The notes: generated by a model not told the origin, from the sequence alone. Shown: positions 46,974-56,139, counted from the first letter of the stretch. The stretch is 64,000 bases of DNA from Flavobacterium sp. HJJ (GCF_015351475.1 NZ_JADKPR010000016.1:62001-126000); one strand, 5' to 3'. Made by a program: numbers and translations.

Positions 46974-47056
46974 GGGAAACAAACGTATGTGATAAACCCC
47001 GTAATATTACCAATATTTTACTTTGTAAAATCGGGTGTGCCACGATTTTGCCATAA

Positions 47057-47641
47057 CTTTAAAAAGGCCTTGAAATTTTTCTTATTTAACTTTCCTGCTG
47101 TAAGCTGATTGACTGTAAAAGAACGACATAATTTATTAATGAATACTACAAAAGTGAACATTATTTAGAGACTATAAACTTATAGGCAAGTCAAATTATA
47201 TTTTGCTACTTCTACTTTTAGTGTTAAAAAATTTTGTTTCAATGACGGATAAATTCTGAATCTAGATTCTTAAATGGCAAAGTTTTGCAATACACCAATT
47301 TTATGATATAAATTTTGAATATATGTCAATAGAGCAAAAGCTTTATGGTAATTTATAAGGCTTTATTGTTATTTCGACTTCACTTCGATATCCTGGATGG
47401 TAGGATGGCCGATAATTTATATAACCCATTTTCTGTAACTCCTTAAAGTATTTATGGTAGGTTGGTAAAGTGTTGATATGTGAAAGCGACATTATTTACT
47501 CCGACTTACTTTAATTATCTTTGCATGTCCTTGTCTATATCCGAGACAAAGAATAGCACTTAAAAGAACGAATGCCAAGCATTAAGTCTGTGATCCTCCT
47601 CTAAAATAGAGAGATATTTTGAAAGTTTTTGTAGTCTCATA
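47057..47641. other. Decayed intergenic sequence between pckA and HTH relics
   Basis: No gene is supported. Around 47500-47525 a TAnnTTTG-like box (TATCTTTG) occurs, similar to the Bacteroidota -7 promoter element, but no clear gene follows it. Confidence 0.3.
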
Positions 47642-47797
47642 TTAGTTTTCATCATTGAACAGATTCATTAAATCTGATTTGTTATAATAATAGGATCCTA
47701 AAACTTTTTTAAAACGCACTTTTCTCGTTATTCGGAGATTCAGTAACGATGCGGCAGACATGTCCATCAGTTTCCTGACAACACGACTTTTAGCCAT
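47642..47797 (-). pseudogene. Relic of a small HTH (excisionase-like) DNA-binding protein
   Basis: A 51-codon frame reads KLMDMSAASLLNLRITRKVR, then FKKVLGSYYYNKSDLMNLF. This resembles the C-terminal half of Bacteroidota HTH_17 proteins (LMxMSxGTLxNLRIxxxxRxxKxxGxxYY). The usual N-terminal 40-50 residues are missing because of an in-frame stop upstream. Such proteins travel with mobilizable elements. It could also be a short functional gene. Confidence 0.45.
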
Positions 47798-48102
47798 TCT
47801 GGATTTTAGCCGTCCTCTTCTTTATTTTGGTTGTTCTCTATAATTTTTGTCCAATGTAGGGAATACAAGTCAATACTTCTTTCTCTAATCGATTCTGATC
47901 CAATTATGTTCCTAAGCCAAAAATCAATTTTAATTCCAAAAAAAATCAATTACTTACTTGATGGGTTGTTTTGTTAACATTTCTTTAACAGTTGAATTCG
48001 GAATGTTTTAGAGTAATGTTTAGAAATTATTTATAAACATTTCGGTCTCTGCAGCCTTGCTGATCAGATTGTCTTCGTATGCTAAATTTTGCCTTTTTTT
48101 TA
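47798..48102. other. Intergenic region before the first DUF6625-like gene
   Basis: About 305 bp on the 3' side of the minus-strand glycosyltransferase-like gene. No frame, hairpin with U-tract or repeat is convincing. Confidence 0.3.
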
Positions 48103-49014
48103 TTACACTGAAAAACTTTCATCTTTATTGAAAAATCTTAATTTTGATTTGATTTTTAATCTTAAAAGCTTAACAGTACTATTTTTATTTATACCTTTTT
48201 TGTTAAAATAAAAAATGTTAGGAACAGACCAGTTTAGGTCTTTATTTTTACATTTTATCTTATAATCAATCAAATCATAAAACATACATTCAAATTGATT
48301 GTTAAAAATTATTAATCCATTATCCCATCTTATTTTATCAGACATTCCCTGTATTATGAAATGGTCGAAAAATGCTCTAAAATCTCCCTCTTTATCTCCT
48401 TTTACAGCAAGGTAGGTCATGCTTTGAATGTTTTTAGGATAGTCCAAAATAGAATTTCCAAAAGCTAGCTCTCTAAATAAAAAATTACATTCGTCAAAAC
48501 AAAAATGCTCAGGGTGAGTGTATACTAGTTCATAATCACGGCTTTTCATAAAAAGTTTATTCATCTGATCTGAATTTCTATATAAACAAAATGTTCCCAT
48601 TGTAATGTCCTCACGACAGGTTAAAATATCATGATTCTTTAAAATTTCGTAAGTCATAAAACCACGGATATTACCATAAACCATGTCAATATCTCCATGT
48701 CCCCAAAAATCGTAAGGTGCTATGATTTCAGGGAATAAAAAACCATAGGCCGGTTTGAAATCGCATAATTTATATGGACTCTCAATAGCCACTTTAAAAC
48801 CCAGTTTTGAGTAGGCATTGCTTTTAAAATCATCTATTGTTTTATAAATGATTTTCACATTGTGGGGCTTGTCGGGAATTACTGTAGTATTATCAGTTAA
48901 TATAATAAAATCAATAGTTGGATTGTAAACACATGATTTAATAAAATAAGGAAAATACCATGGGTAATCTCCATACCAGCATGTAAGTAAAGCGATTGAA
49001 GGTAAAGTAGTCAT
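48103..49014 (-). CDS. DUF6625-like putative glycosyltransferase
   Basis: The 303-residue cytoplasmic protein starts IALLTCWYGDYPWYFPYFIK. It has SPYKLCDFKPAYGFLFPE and a DxD-type motif in YDFWGHGDIDMVYGNIRGFM. The last motif probably binds a metal and nucleotide-sugar. The same motifs recur in the products at 52013-53014 and 60545-61762, so three paralogues surround the lanthipeptide locus. Family members are annotated DUF6625 or glycosyltransferase-like; activity has not been shown to my knowledge. It is on the opposite strand from the lanthipeptide genes. Confidence 0.7.
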   Translation of the reverse strand: MTTLPSIALLTCWYGDYPWYFPYFIKSCVYNPTIDFIILTDNTTVIPDKPHNVKIIYKTIDDFKSNAYSKLGFKVAIESPYKLCDFKPAYGFLFPEIIAPYDFWGHGDIDMVYGNIRGFMTYEILKNHDILTCREDITMGTFCLYRNSDQMNKLFMKSRDYELVYTHPEHFCFDECNFLFRELAFGNSILDYPKNIQSMTYLAVKGDKEGDFRAFFDHFIIQGMSDKIRWDNGLIIFNNQFECMFYDLIDYKIKCKNKDLNWSVPNIFYFNKKGINKNSTVKLLRLKIKSKLRFFNKDESFSV

Positions 49015-49576
49015 TATAATTTATATTTTAAGATTGTAATTGCTGATGCTCCCCTTCATTTGTATAATTTACATTTTTGCATCCTCTTCGTTTTCTAAAC
49101 AGAAAGACCTAATACTGAATCGATTTAAAATTTTTAATATGATAGAAATCACATTTGAATTTTGAGCACAATAAATTATTAGTTAGAATTTCTTGTACAT
49201 AAAAAGAAGCTTTATTTTTCGGAATTCTATTTAGCCCTGACCTTGTTGGTTTTTATGTTTTAGTTTCTGCAATTAGGTTGTTGTTTGTTTTTCAAATATA
49301 ATAGAGATTTTAGTACATGATATTTTTTTGCTTAAATTCAACAAACTAGGCATAATTTAATTTTTAAAAAGACTGTCATTCTCTTTTTAAAAGATTATGT
49401 ACAGATTATTTTTGCAATGTAGAAAACTAATCCAATACACAAATATATCACGTTTATTTCTGTATTCCAAAAGCATTTTTATAGGAGACATTAATATTGA
49501 GGGCTTCATAGAAGGAAAGTTTAGACAAGCCAAAACAACATATGTTTTAGATCGTATCAAAGCAAAGCTTTCTAAT
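49015..49576. other. Intergenic region between glycosyltransferase-like gene and IS element
   Basis: It holds a weak 69-codon frame (49397-49606) that is cut by the insertion sequence left end. Nothing supports it as a gene. The upstream part should contain the promoter for the minus-strand gene. Confidence 0.35.
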
Positions 49577-50590
49577 AACCTGAACTCGATTAATAATTTA
49601 GGCTGAAAACATTGCAGAAAAAGGTAAAATTTAGTATATCTAAATTTCTGACAATTAAATATTTAACTAAATTCCGCCTTATGATTTGTTTCGATAAAAT
49701 TACTGATATTTTCTCTATTGTTGATGAATTTTGTAAAGATTTTGATAAAGCTACACAACCTTTTTTGCTAGGAAAGCCTTCCAAACGTCCTTCGATTATG
49801 TCTAAATCCGAAGTGATTACAATTTATTTACTTTTTCATTTGAGTGGTTTTCGTTGTTTCAAGCACTATTATGTTTTTTATGTTCAAAAGCATATGCAAA
49901 ATGAATTTCCAAACACCGTTTCTTATAATCGTTTTTTAGAACTGATGCAAAGCGTTCTTTTACCAATGACCATTTTTGCCAAAACTTGTTGTTTAGGCAA
50001 TTGCACAGGAATTTCATTTGTAGATTCAACACCCATAAGAATTTGTAAAAACAAACGAATCAGTAGAAATAAAGTTTTTAAAGGCACTGCTACTACAGGA
50101 AAATCTACAATGGGCTGGTTTCATGGATTTAAGCTCCATATAATTATTAATGACAAAGGAGAGTTATTGAGTTTTGCTGTAACTCAAGCGAATGTTGATG
50201 ATAGAGAACCACTGAAAAATGAGGGTTTTTTGAACGCAATTTTTGGAAAGTTATTTGGTGATAAAGGATATATATGCCAAAAACTATCACAATTATTATT
50301 TGTTGATGGAATCCAATTGATTACCAGTATTCGCAATAATATGAAAAATAGTTTGATGGAAATGAGCGACAAAATTTTACTTCGTAAACGTTCAATAATC
50401 GAAACAGTCAACGATGAACTTAAAAACATTTGTCAAGTGGAACACTCCAGACATCGCTCATTTACTAATTTTTTGTCAAACCTTATTGCTGGAATAATTG
50501 CTTATAATTTTCTGCCTAAAAACCTTCTTTGAAATACGAAACTGTTAAAACTAACCAATTATCGTTCTTTATATTAATCGAGTTCAGGTT
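49577..50590 (+). mobile_element. IS982-family insertion sequence, complete
   Basis: The ends are perfect 19-bp terminal inverted repeats: AACCTGAACTCGATTAATA at 49577-49595 and its reverse complement at 50572-50590. Together they frame 1014 bp with a single transposase gene, the normal size for IS982. No clear target duplication is visible (flanks TTTCTAAT and ACTAACAG share only CTAA out of register). So the copy may be old or have lost its duplication through rearrangement. Confidence 0.9.
49681..50532 (+). CDS. IS982-family transposase
   Basis: The frame opens with TTG at 49612, but ATG at 49681 (MICFDKITDIFSIVDEFCKD) matches the usual start of the family, giving 283 residues. The DDE residues are in ISFVDSTPIRIC, FGDKGYICQK and RSIIETVNDELK. 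The HSRHRSFTNFLSNLIAGIIA ending is typical of IS982. The gene is intact, so the element may still be mobile. Confidence 0.93.
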   Translation: MICFDKITDIFSIVDEFCKDFDKATQPFLLGKPSKRPSIMSKSEVITIYLLFHLSGFRCFKHYYVFYVQKHMQNEFPNTVSYNRFLELMQSVLLPMTIFAKTCCLGNCTGISFVDSTPIRICKNKRISRNKVFKGTATTGKSTMGWFHGFKLHIIINDKGELLSFAVTQANVDDREPLKNEGFLNAIFGKLFGDKGYICQKLSQLLFVDGIQLITSIRNNMKNSLMEMSDKILLRKRSIIETVNDELKNICQVEHSRHRSFTNFLSNLIAGIIAYNFLPKNLL

Positions 50591-50698
50591 ACTAACAGCG
50601 AATCATGAATTGCATCCATCATGATAGTGCTTAACTTGACCAAGGTAGCGCAGCTATGAACACCTATCTTTTTGGTTTAAAAAAGCGCTACGTAATAT

Positions 50699-50743
50699 AA
50701 AAAACAAGCTTGAAATCAACTTAATGATTTCAAGCTTGTTTTT
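50699..50743. terminator. Long perfect hairpin after the IS element
   Basis: AAAACAAGCTTGAAATCA (50701-50718) pairs with TGATTTCAAGCTTGTTTT around ACTTAA, giving a stem of about 18 bp with A and T runs on both sides. It is a strong bidirectional terminator candidate. GTAGCGC at 50645 and GCGCTAC at 50685 form a second, looser hairpin. Confidence 0.75.
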
Positions 50744-50985
50744 AACAAATATTTAATATTAACCTTTGTGTAAAATTGTCAAAGGATTTAGTTTGTTTGC
50801 AGACCTTAATTTTCTACTTTTAATGGACTTAATTTAAAAATTAGTAGGATTTGTTTGTGAAAGAATAAAGAAATTTACAAAAGATATGATTGTTAAAAAT
50901 TGGTTAAATTTGGAAATAAATCAATTTTCGTGTTAAATATTTTTATAACATTACAAGTAAAATTCTGTTAAAATAATAATTTTTT
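50744..50985. other. Leader region before the glycosyltransferase gene
   Basis: AT-rich, no frame. It should contain the promoter for the 50986-53014 gene pair. Confidence 0.3.
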
Positions 50986-51948
50986 ATGAAAACACCTATA
51001 AAAAAGCAAGGCGTTTATTTTTTAGCAAATAATAAAGTTTTTGAACTTGTTACTGCTTTTTTAAATAGTTTTAGAACATATAATAAAGAACTTCCTCTTT
51101 GTCTCATACCTTACAATGAAGATTTTGATAAAGTTGAAGCAATGAAAAAGATTTATGATTTTAGTGTTTTCAATAATCAAGAGTTATTAAGATATTGTGA
51201 TGATATAAGCTTAAAATTTCATGGGGAAGTTGTTGGGGCTTATAGAAAATTAGTTGCTTGGGAAGGAGAATTCGAACAGTTTATATATATAGATATAGAC
51301 ACTGTTGTTCTTGATAGTCTTTCTTTTGTCTGGCAAAATTTATCTCACTGCAAAATTTTTACTTCCCACTCTAATTTGCCAGAAATAAGAAGATGGGTTT
51401 GGAAAGATTCAATTTATACCAAAAATAAATTGAATAAAACACAAATAGAATATGCTACAAATACAGGTTTTATTGTAAGCACAAAAAACATTTTACCGAT
51501 GAACTGGGTAATGGATCAGGTAGAAGGAGCTCTATCTTTAAAAGAAGATATGGAATTATTATGTATGGAGCAGCCTTTCCTAAATTATCTGATTGTAACA
51601 TCAGGGTATAATTACGGAAGTTTATTTGTTTTTAATATGTGGGGAGGCACAATTACAAAAAATATAAAACTCGAATGTTGGGCAGGTTTTCCTGGAGGAA
51701 TTGTTAAAGACGGCACTTTCAAAGATCCATATAAACGTTCTGTATTTTTAATGCATTGGGCTGGAGTATGGAGAGAAAAAAATGGAGATTTAGCCAAAAT
51801 ACCTTATGTAGAGCTCTGGGATTATTACAGAAACTTAGATCCTTTGAATTTACCGGATCCTTTGAAAGAAATTCAAAGAAAAGGTTATAGTAAAGTTATA
51901 GAAACCTTACGTAAAATTTCAAATTACAATTTAAAGAAAACAGTTTAG
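50986..51948 (+). CDS. GT-A-type glycosyltransferase (GT8-like)
   Basis: The 320-residue cytoplasmic protein has a nucleotide-diphospho-sugar fold entry (GVYFLANNKVFELVTAFLNS) and a DxD metal site in FEQFIYIDIDTVVLDSL. A later NTGFIVSTKNILPMNWVMDQ and VFLMHWAGVWRE match the acceptor and H-W loop of GT8-type enzymes. It would transfer a sugar from a nucleotide donor. The acceptor is unknown. It is followed by a DUF6625-like gene 64 bp later and precedes the lanthipeptide genes. Confidence 0.65.
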   Translation: MKTPIKKQGVYFLANNKVFELVTAFLNSFRTYNKELPLCLIPYNEDFDKVEAMKKIYDFSVFNNQELLRYCDDISLKFHGEVVGAYRKLVAWEGEFEQFIYIDIDTVVLDSLSFVWQNLSHCKIFTSHSNLPEIRRWVWKDSIYTKNKLNKTQIEYATNTGFIVSTKNILPMNWVMDQVEGALSLKEDMELLCMEQPFLNYLIVTSGYNYGSLFVFNMWGGTITKNIKLECWAGFPGGIVKDGTFKDPYKRSVFLMHWAGVWREKNGDLAKIPYVELWDYYRNLDPLNLPDPLKEIQRKGYSKVIETLRKISNYNLKKTV

Positions 51949-52012
51949 ACTAAGAAAAGCTATTTTTTTTCGGCTGAGTTTTATGTATCAATATTAAATC
52001 AAAATAATTATT

Positions 52013-53014
52013 TTGGAGCACAATATTTTAAAATCTAAAGAAGTCGATTATCAATCAATTGTTATAATTATAGATTATTTTGGAGATTGGCCTGATTGGT
52101 TTTCCCTTTTTTTGGAGTCCTGTAAAGCAAATTCTACGATAAACTGGCTCTTTCATACTGATTGTGAACACGAGCACTATAAAATTGGGAATGTATCTTT
52201 CAAGTCCATAACAAAAGAAAATTATATTCAAAAGGTCAATAAAAAACTCAATATAAATTTTACTCTGTCAGATAATTATAAATTATGCGATTTAAAACCT
52301 ATGTATGGATTCATTCATGAGGAAGAAATTGAAGGTTATGATTTTTATGGTTACGGCGATATAGATGTAATATACGGTAACATAAGAAATTTTTACACTC
52401 CACAAGTTTTACAAAACAATGTACTAAGTAGTCATAATTGGTGTATATCTGGACATTTAGCAATATTCAAAAACTTTAAATGGATGAGAAATGCATTTAA
52501 AAGATATAAAGGATGGAAAAGCATAATTGAAAATCCCGAATGTCTGAGATTTGATGAGGATTCATTTATAAAAGTTTTTCAATATCCATCGGAGATTAAT
52601 TCTAAATATTTTTTTTTATATGACATCTTTAATCCTTTCAGTAAGAAGTATAGACAAAAATTATATTTAATTGAACAATTTACGACACCTCTTACTCATG
52701 CTTTATGGAGATCGGGAGAATATTTTCACCCACAAACTTGGTATTGGTACAATGGTGAGTTAACCAATGAAATAGATTACGATCAGAAATATATTTACCT
52801 TCATTTTATGAATTTCTTTTCAGGGAGATGGATGAACTCTTATTATAAAAAGGATCGAGTTTGGAAAGATCTTGATAAATTCGTATTCATAGAAGCTGAT
52901 CAAATGCAAAAAGATGGTGTAATTATAAATAGATCAGGATTTAATCTTTTTGAGAAAAACTGTAGAATAATATATAAAACCGATCCTGTCCTAAATAAAA
53001 ATTCCACTATATAA
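52013..53014 (+). CDS. DUF6625-like putative glycosyltransferase (TTG start)
   Basis: The 333-residue product starts at a TTG (52013); the next ATG is far inside the conserved domain, so the rare start is needed. Shared family motifs are IIIDYFGDWPDWFSLFLESC, NYKLCDLKPMYGFIHEEE and YDFYGYGDIDVIYGNIRNFY (DxD). The C-terminal half has a conserved YLHFMNFFSGRWM that resembles sugar-binding loops. It is one of three paralogues in the window and pairs with the GT8-like gene before it. Confidence 0.65.
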   Translation: MEHNILKSKEVDYQSIVIIIDYFGDWPDWFSLFLESCKANSTINWLFHTDCEHEHYKIGNVSFKSITKENYIQKVNKKLNINFTLSDNYKLCDLKPMYGFIHEEEIEGYDFYGYGDIDVIYGNIRNFYTPQVLQNNVLSSHNWCISGHLAIFKNFKWMRNAFKRYKGWKSIIENPECLRFDEDSFIKVFQYPSEINSKYFFLYDIFNPFSKKYRQKLYLIEQFTTPLTHALWRSGEYFHPQTWYWYNGELTNEIDYDQKYIYLHFMNFFSGRWMNSYYKKDRVWKDLDKFVFIEADQMQKDGVIINRSGFNLFEKNCRIIYKTDPVLNKNSTI

Positions 53015-53887
53015 GACTTTCCTAGTTTAAAAAACACAGAAAAAGGACAGAGACTTTGTTCTCTCAATTATGTGACCAGTTGATGACTAGGCGTAATTAT
53101 GCTAAATCTTTTTAAGGATTTAAAACAATGATTCTTATTAAAATAACAATTTTAACCACGATACGATATTTAAATAAATTCGTATTCAATAGAAACATCA
53201 ATAATCTAAAAAATTAGTCTAATTCAATAATGCACTGCGGTTTCTTTGAATATTTTATTAAAATAGCGAAGAATACATAAGTATTTAGAGGCAGGTCTTT
53301 GTTGTTTTGTAATATTTTAAGTGTTTATTTGTGTTTTTATGATAATTTCATAAAAATAACATATTTCTGATTAAAAATTATTAAAAATTATTTTTTATTG
53401 TAAGATTAAAGTGTATGTTTGATAAAAAAAACTTACCATATCGAAATAAGTAGAAGTTAAGAATATTTATTGAGTTATAGTTTGACAACATGAATTAAAA
53501 ATATAAACAACTAAAAATTTGCGGTTTACTTTTTTATCACTTGGAAAAGTTACTCAATGATATAACAGTTTTTAGTAGTGTCAACAATTTTTAAATAATG
53601 ATACAAGTAAAATTAATACTTCCAAAATGGAAGCTAACTATATAACTACTGATAATTTATTTAGTCGATTCTCAATAATCATGAAGAAGATTTAACAATT
53701 TAAAATTAAAAGACAAAAAGGTGTGTTATGTTTAAGAATTTTAAGTTAGTACGTAAATTGAACAAAAAAGATTTGTTGTTTCTCGGAAAGTTACAAAGTT
53801 ATATGTTAAGAGAGCTCAGCTGAATTAATGAGTATCAATAAGATAGTTTTAAATAGTAATTGGTGAAAACCTTAAAATCAATACTTA
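53015..53887. other. Long AT-rich region upstream of the lanthipeptide genes, 873 bp
   Basis: Apart from a 31-codon frame at 53728-53823, no coding sequence is supported. The stretch is very AT-rich, with A/T runs and no strong hairpin. It probably holds the promoter for the S41 peptidase gene and perhaps regulatory sites. Confidence 0.35.
53728..53823 (+). CDS. Possible 31-residue peptide, leader-like
   Basis: ATG at 53728 to TGA at 53823 encodes MFKNFKLVRKLNKKDLLFLG then KLQSYMLRELS. It is basic and amphipathic, like a RiPP leader, but has no Cys, no double Gly and no core. It may be a truncated precursor, a small regulatory peptide or chance. It lies 64 bp upstream of the S41 peptidase gene. 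Confidence 0.25.
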   Translation: MFKNFKLVRKLNKKDLLFLGKLQSYMLRELS

Positions 53888-55534
53888 ATGAATAAAAAAA
53901 ATATTTTCATTTTCATTTTCATTTTCATTTTTACAAGTTCATATTCGCAAGAAAATTTTGAAAATCAAAAACTTGCTGCAACTTGTAAAATATGGGGATT
54001 TTTAAAATATTATCACCCAAATGTTGCTTCGGGAAAGTTGGATTGGGATATGCAATTGATTAAAATTTTACCTGAGGTAAGGAAGGCCGTTAATAAAGAA
54101 GATTTATCTAAAGTTTACATTAACTGGATTGAAAACTTAGGTGTAATTAAAGAATGTAAAAAATGTAGCCAAACTTCCAGTAAAGAATACTTTGATAAAA
54201 ACTTTGATTTAGGCTGGACTCAAGATCCTTTGGTTTTTTCGGTTGAGCTTGCAACAAAACTTAAAACTATTGAACAAAATAGATTTCAAGGAAAACCCTA
54301 TTACGTTGATGTAGAAAAGGTTGGGAATATAAGTATTACAAACGAAAAAAGATATAGTAATGCTGAATATCCTGATTCCGATTTTAGATTGTTGGGTTTA
54401 TTCAAATTTTGGAATATAATTGAATATTTCTATCCTTATAAATACCTAACAGATGAAAACTGGAATGCAGTACTATTGGAAATGATTCCTAAATTTTATA
54501 ATGCTAAAGACCCCAAAGAATATCATCTTGTAATGTTAGAAACTGTAGTCAAAATTGACGATAGTCACGGAATATTTAAAACCAAATATACAGTTGCTTT
54601 TTTTGGGGAAAATTTTTTCCCTGCTTCTTTAAAGATTATAAATAATAATGCTGTAATAAATGGTTTTTTTAATGATTCTCTGTGTAAAATAAATGATTTA
54701 CATATTGGTGATGTAATTGAAAAAATTGATGATAAAACAGTGCCAGAAATTTTATCAGACCGCTATAAATATATATCTGCCTCAAATACGAAAGGAAAAC
54801 AAAGAGACACATATTACACTCTTATAAACGGTAATACAAAGGAGGTTAAAGTACTTTTGAGTAGAGATGGTATTACTACTGAGAGAATTATAGGAAGATA
54901 CTCTTTTGAAGATACATTTAAAGAATCTTCGGAAAAGACAAAATTTAAAATTTTACAGAACAACATTGGGTATGTAAATTTTGCATCAATGCAACATGAG
55001 GATATTGATGAATTGACTAAAGCACTTTCCAATACCAAAGCAATCATTTTTGATCTTCGAGATTATCCTGGAATAATACCTTATAGAATTGCTAATTTTC
55101 TTTATAAGAATAAAAAAGCTTTCAATAGAGAAATCTTACCAGATTTAATGTATCCAGGAAAGTTTTATTGGTCCAATTTGCAAGAATTTGGCAAAGAAAA
55201 TCAAAATTATTACAAAGGAAAGGTAATAATATTAGTAAATGAAAAAACTCAAAGCCGTGGTGAATACGTAACTATGCTATTACAAAGTTCACCGAACGCA
55301 ATAACAGTTGGTAATCAGACTGCAGGCGCTGATGGTAATGTAAGTAAAATTGAGTTTTTAGGTTACTATTCGTCACTAATATCTGGTATTGGCGTTTATT
55401 ATCCTGATGGCGAACAGACGCAAAGGAAAGGAATAAAAATAGACTATAAAATTGAACAAACCATTGAAGGGATCAAACAGAAACAGGATGAGATATTAAA
55501 CAAAGCTTTAGAATTATGTACGATGAATCAATAA
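53888..55534 (+). CDS. Secreted S41-family (tail-specific/C-terminal processing) peptidase
   Basis: The 548-residue protein has a signal peptide built on an Ile-Phe repeat. An N-terminal helical region (ATCKIWGFLKYYHPNVASGK) and RLLGLFKFWNIIEYFYPYKY are typical of the Bacteroidota subgroup. A PDZ-like part is LHIGDVIEKIDDKTVPEI. The catalytic part has IGYVNFASM, IFDLRDYPG, then NEKTQSRGEYVTMLL with the likely catalytic Ser and NQTAGADGNV. It acts outside the cytoplasm. Its place just before the lanthipeptide precursor suggests a role in processing, immunity (as with NSR-type S41 enzymes) or turnover; this is inference. Confidence 0.82.
   Translation: MNKKNIFIFIFIFIFTSSYSQENFENQKLAATCKIWGFLKYYHPNVASGKLDWDMQLIKILPEVRKAVNKEDLSKVYINWIENLGVIKECKKCSQTSSKEYFDKNFDLGWTQDPLVFSVELATKLKTIEQNRFQGKPYYVDVEKVGNISITNEKRYSNAEYPDSDFRLLGLFKFWNIIEYFYPYKYLTDENWNAVLLEMIPKFYNAKDPKEYHLVMLETVVKIDDSHGIFKTKYTVAFFGENFFPASLKIINNNAVINGFFNDSLCKINDLHIGDVIEKIDDKTVPEILSDRYKYISASNTKGKQRDTYYTLINGNTKEVKVLLSRDGITTERIIGRYSFEDTFKESSEKTKFKILQNNIGYVNFASMQHEDIDELTKALSNTKAIIFDLRDYPGIIPYRIANFLYKNKKAFNREILPDLMYPGKFYWSNLQEFGKENQNYYKGKVIILVNEKTQSRGEYVTMLLQSSPNAITVGNQTAGADGNVSKIEFLGYYSSLISGIGVYYPDGEQTQRKGIKIDYKIEQTIEGIKQKQDEILNKALELCTMNQ
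53903..53926 (+). repeat. In-frame hexanucleotide repeat in a signal peptide
   Basis: ATTTTC is repeated four times exactly (a fifth copy has one change). It encodes Ile-Phe pairs of the peptidase signal peptide. Slippage would add or remove two residues without shifting frame, changing only the hydrophobic core length. Confidence 0.85.
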
Positions 55535-55844
55535 AATATGAGTAACAACTAAGTTTTAATTTATTAAACACCTCATTTCAAATAAAATACTTTAAAGAAA
55601 CTTTTGGAATTAATTGTTCATTTATAGTGAAAAAATAATCACAGATGAAAATGAAAGAAATATAGATTCTTTACTGCATTTTGAAGAAATATTTTATAGG
55701 GACTTCAAATGATTTTTTTGTGAATTGATTTAAATTATTGCACTCAAGGTTTTATAAAATATAGATAGTTGTAACTTTAATTTAAAAGAATTATAAAGAT
55801 AATGAATTGTAAAAATGTATTATTAATCCTTAAATATTTAAACA
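55535..55844. other. Leader region of the lanthipeptide precursor
   Basis: About 310 bp, AT-rich, no frame. TAACTTTA about 70 bp before the precursor ATG resembles the TAnnTTTG -7 box with its last base changed, so a promoter here is possible. Confidence 0.3.
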
Positions 55845-56066
55845 ATGAAGTTAAACAAAATGAACATTTCTCGCTTGACAAAATCTCAAGCACAGGCAAT
55901 TAAAGGTGGTTACGGCGGCGGCGGAAGTGGCGGAAGTACTATACACAATTTTACATGTACATGGTGTACTGGGGGTGGAAATTCGTTTGAATGTTCTACA
56001 CAAAATCCGAACGATATTGCATGTAACACTACTAGACCTAATACTTATGCTACTTGTACTTTGTAG
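55845..56066 (+). CDS. Class I lanthipeptide precursor (LanA-like), 73 residues
   Basis: The leader MKLNKMNISRLTKSQAQAIK ends in Gly21-Gly22, a double-glycine site for the C39 exporter. The core (23-73) starts with a Gly-rich stretch (YGGGGSGGS). It has Cys at 38, 41, 50, 60 and 71 and 14 Ser/Thr, for example NFTCTWCTGGG and NTYATCTL. Dehydrated Ser/Thr joined to the five Cys would give lanthionine or methyllanthionine rings. The Lys-Leu-Asn/Ser-rich leader with GG is the Bacteroidota style. LanC and split LanB genes follow at once. Ring pattern cannot be predicted safely. Confidence 0.85.
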   Translation: MKLNKMNISRLTKSQAQAIKGGYGGGGSGGSTIHNFTCTWCTGGGNSFECSTQNPNDIACNTTRPNTYATCTL

Positions 56067-56079
56067 CAATTTTTAAATT

Positions 56080-56108
56080 AAAAGGGTAATCTAAACCATT
56101 ACCCTTTT
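56080..56108 (+). terminator. Attenuator hairpin between precursor and lanC
   Basis: AAAAGGGTAAT pairs exactly with ATTACCCTTTT around CTAAACC, 14 bp after the precursor stop and 32 bp before the LanC start. Partial termination here would make much more precursor than enzyme transcript, as in many RiPP operons. Confidence 0.8.
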
Positions 56109-56139
56109 ATCAATAACTTTAAATAATTATATTTTTATT

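Noticed and set aside
46751..47056. 101-codon open frame as an independent gene
   Set aside because: Its residues are the frameshifted second part of the pckA fragment, followed by unrelated sequence, so it is a relic and not a gene.
47500..47525. Promoter-like TATCTTTG box
   Set aside because: No coding sequence or RNA follows and no paired -33 TTG at good spacing could be fixed.
49397..49606. 69-codon frame MYRLFLQCRK... before the IS element
   Set aside because: It runs into the IS left end, has no recognisable family, and the matching remainder is not present after the IS right end. It may be a cut gene but cannot be supported.
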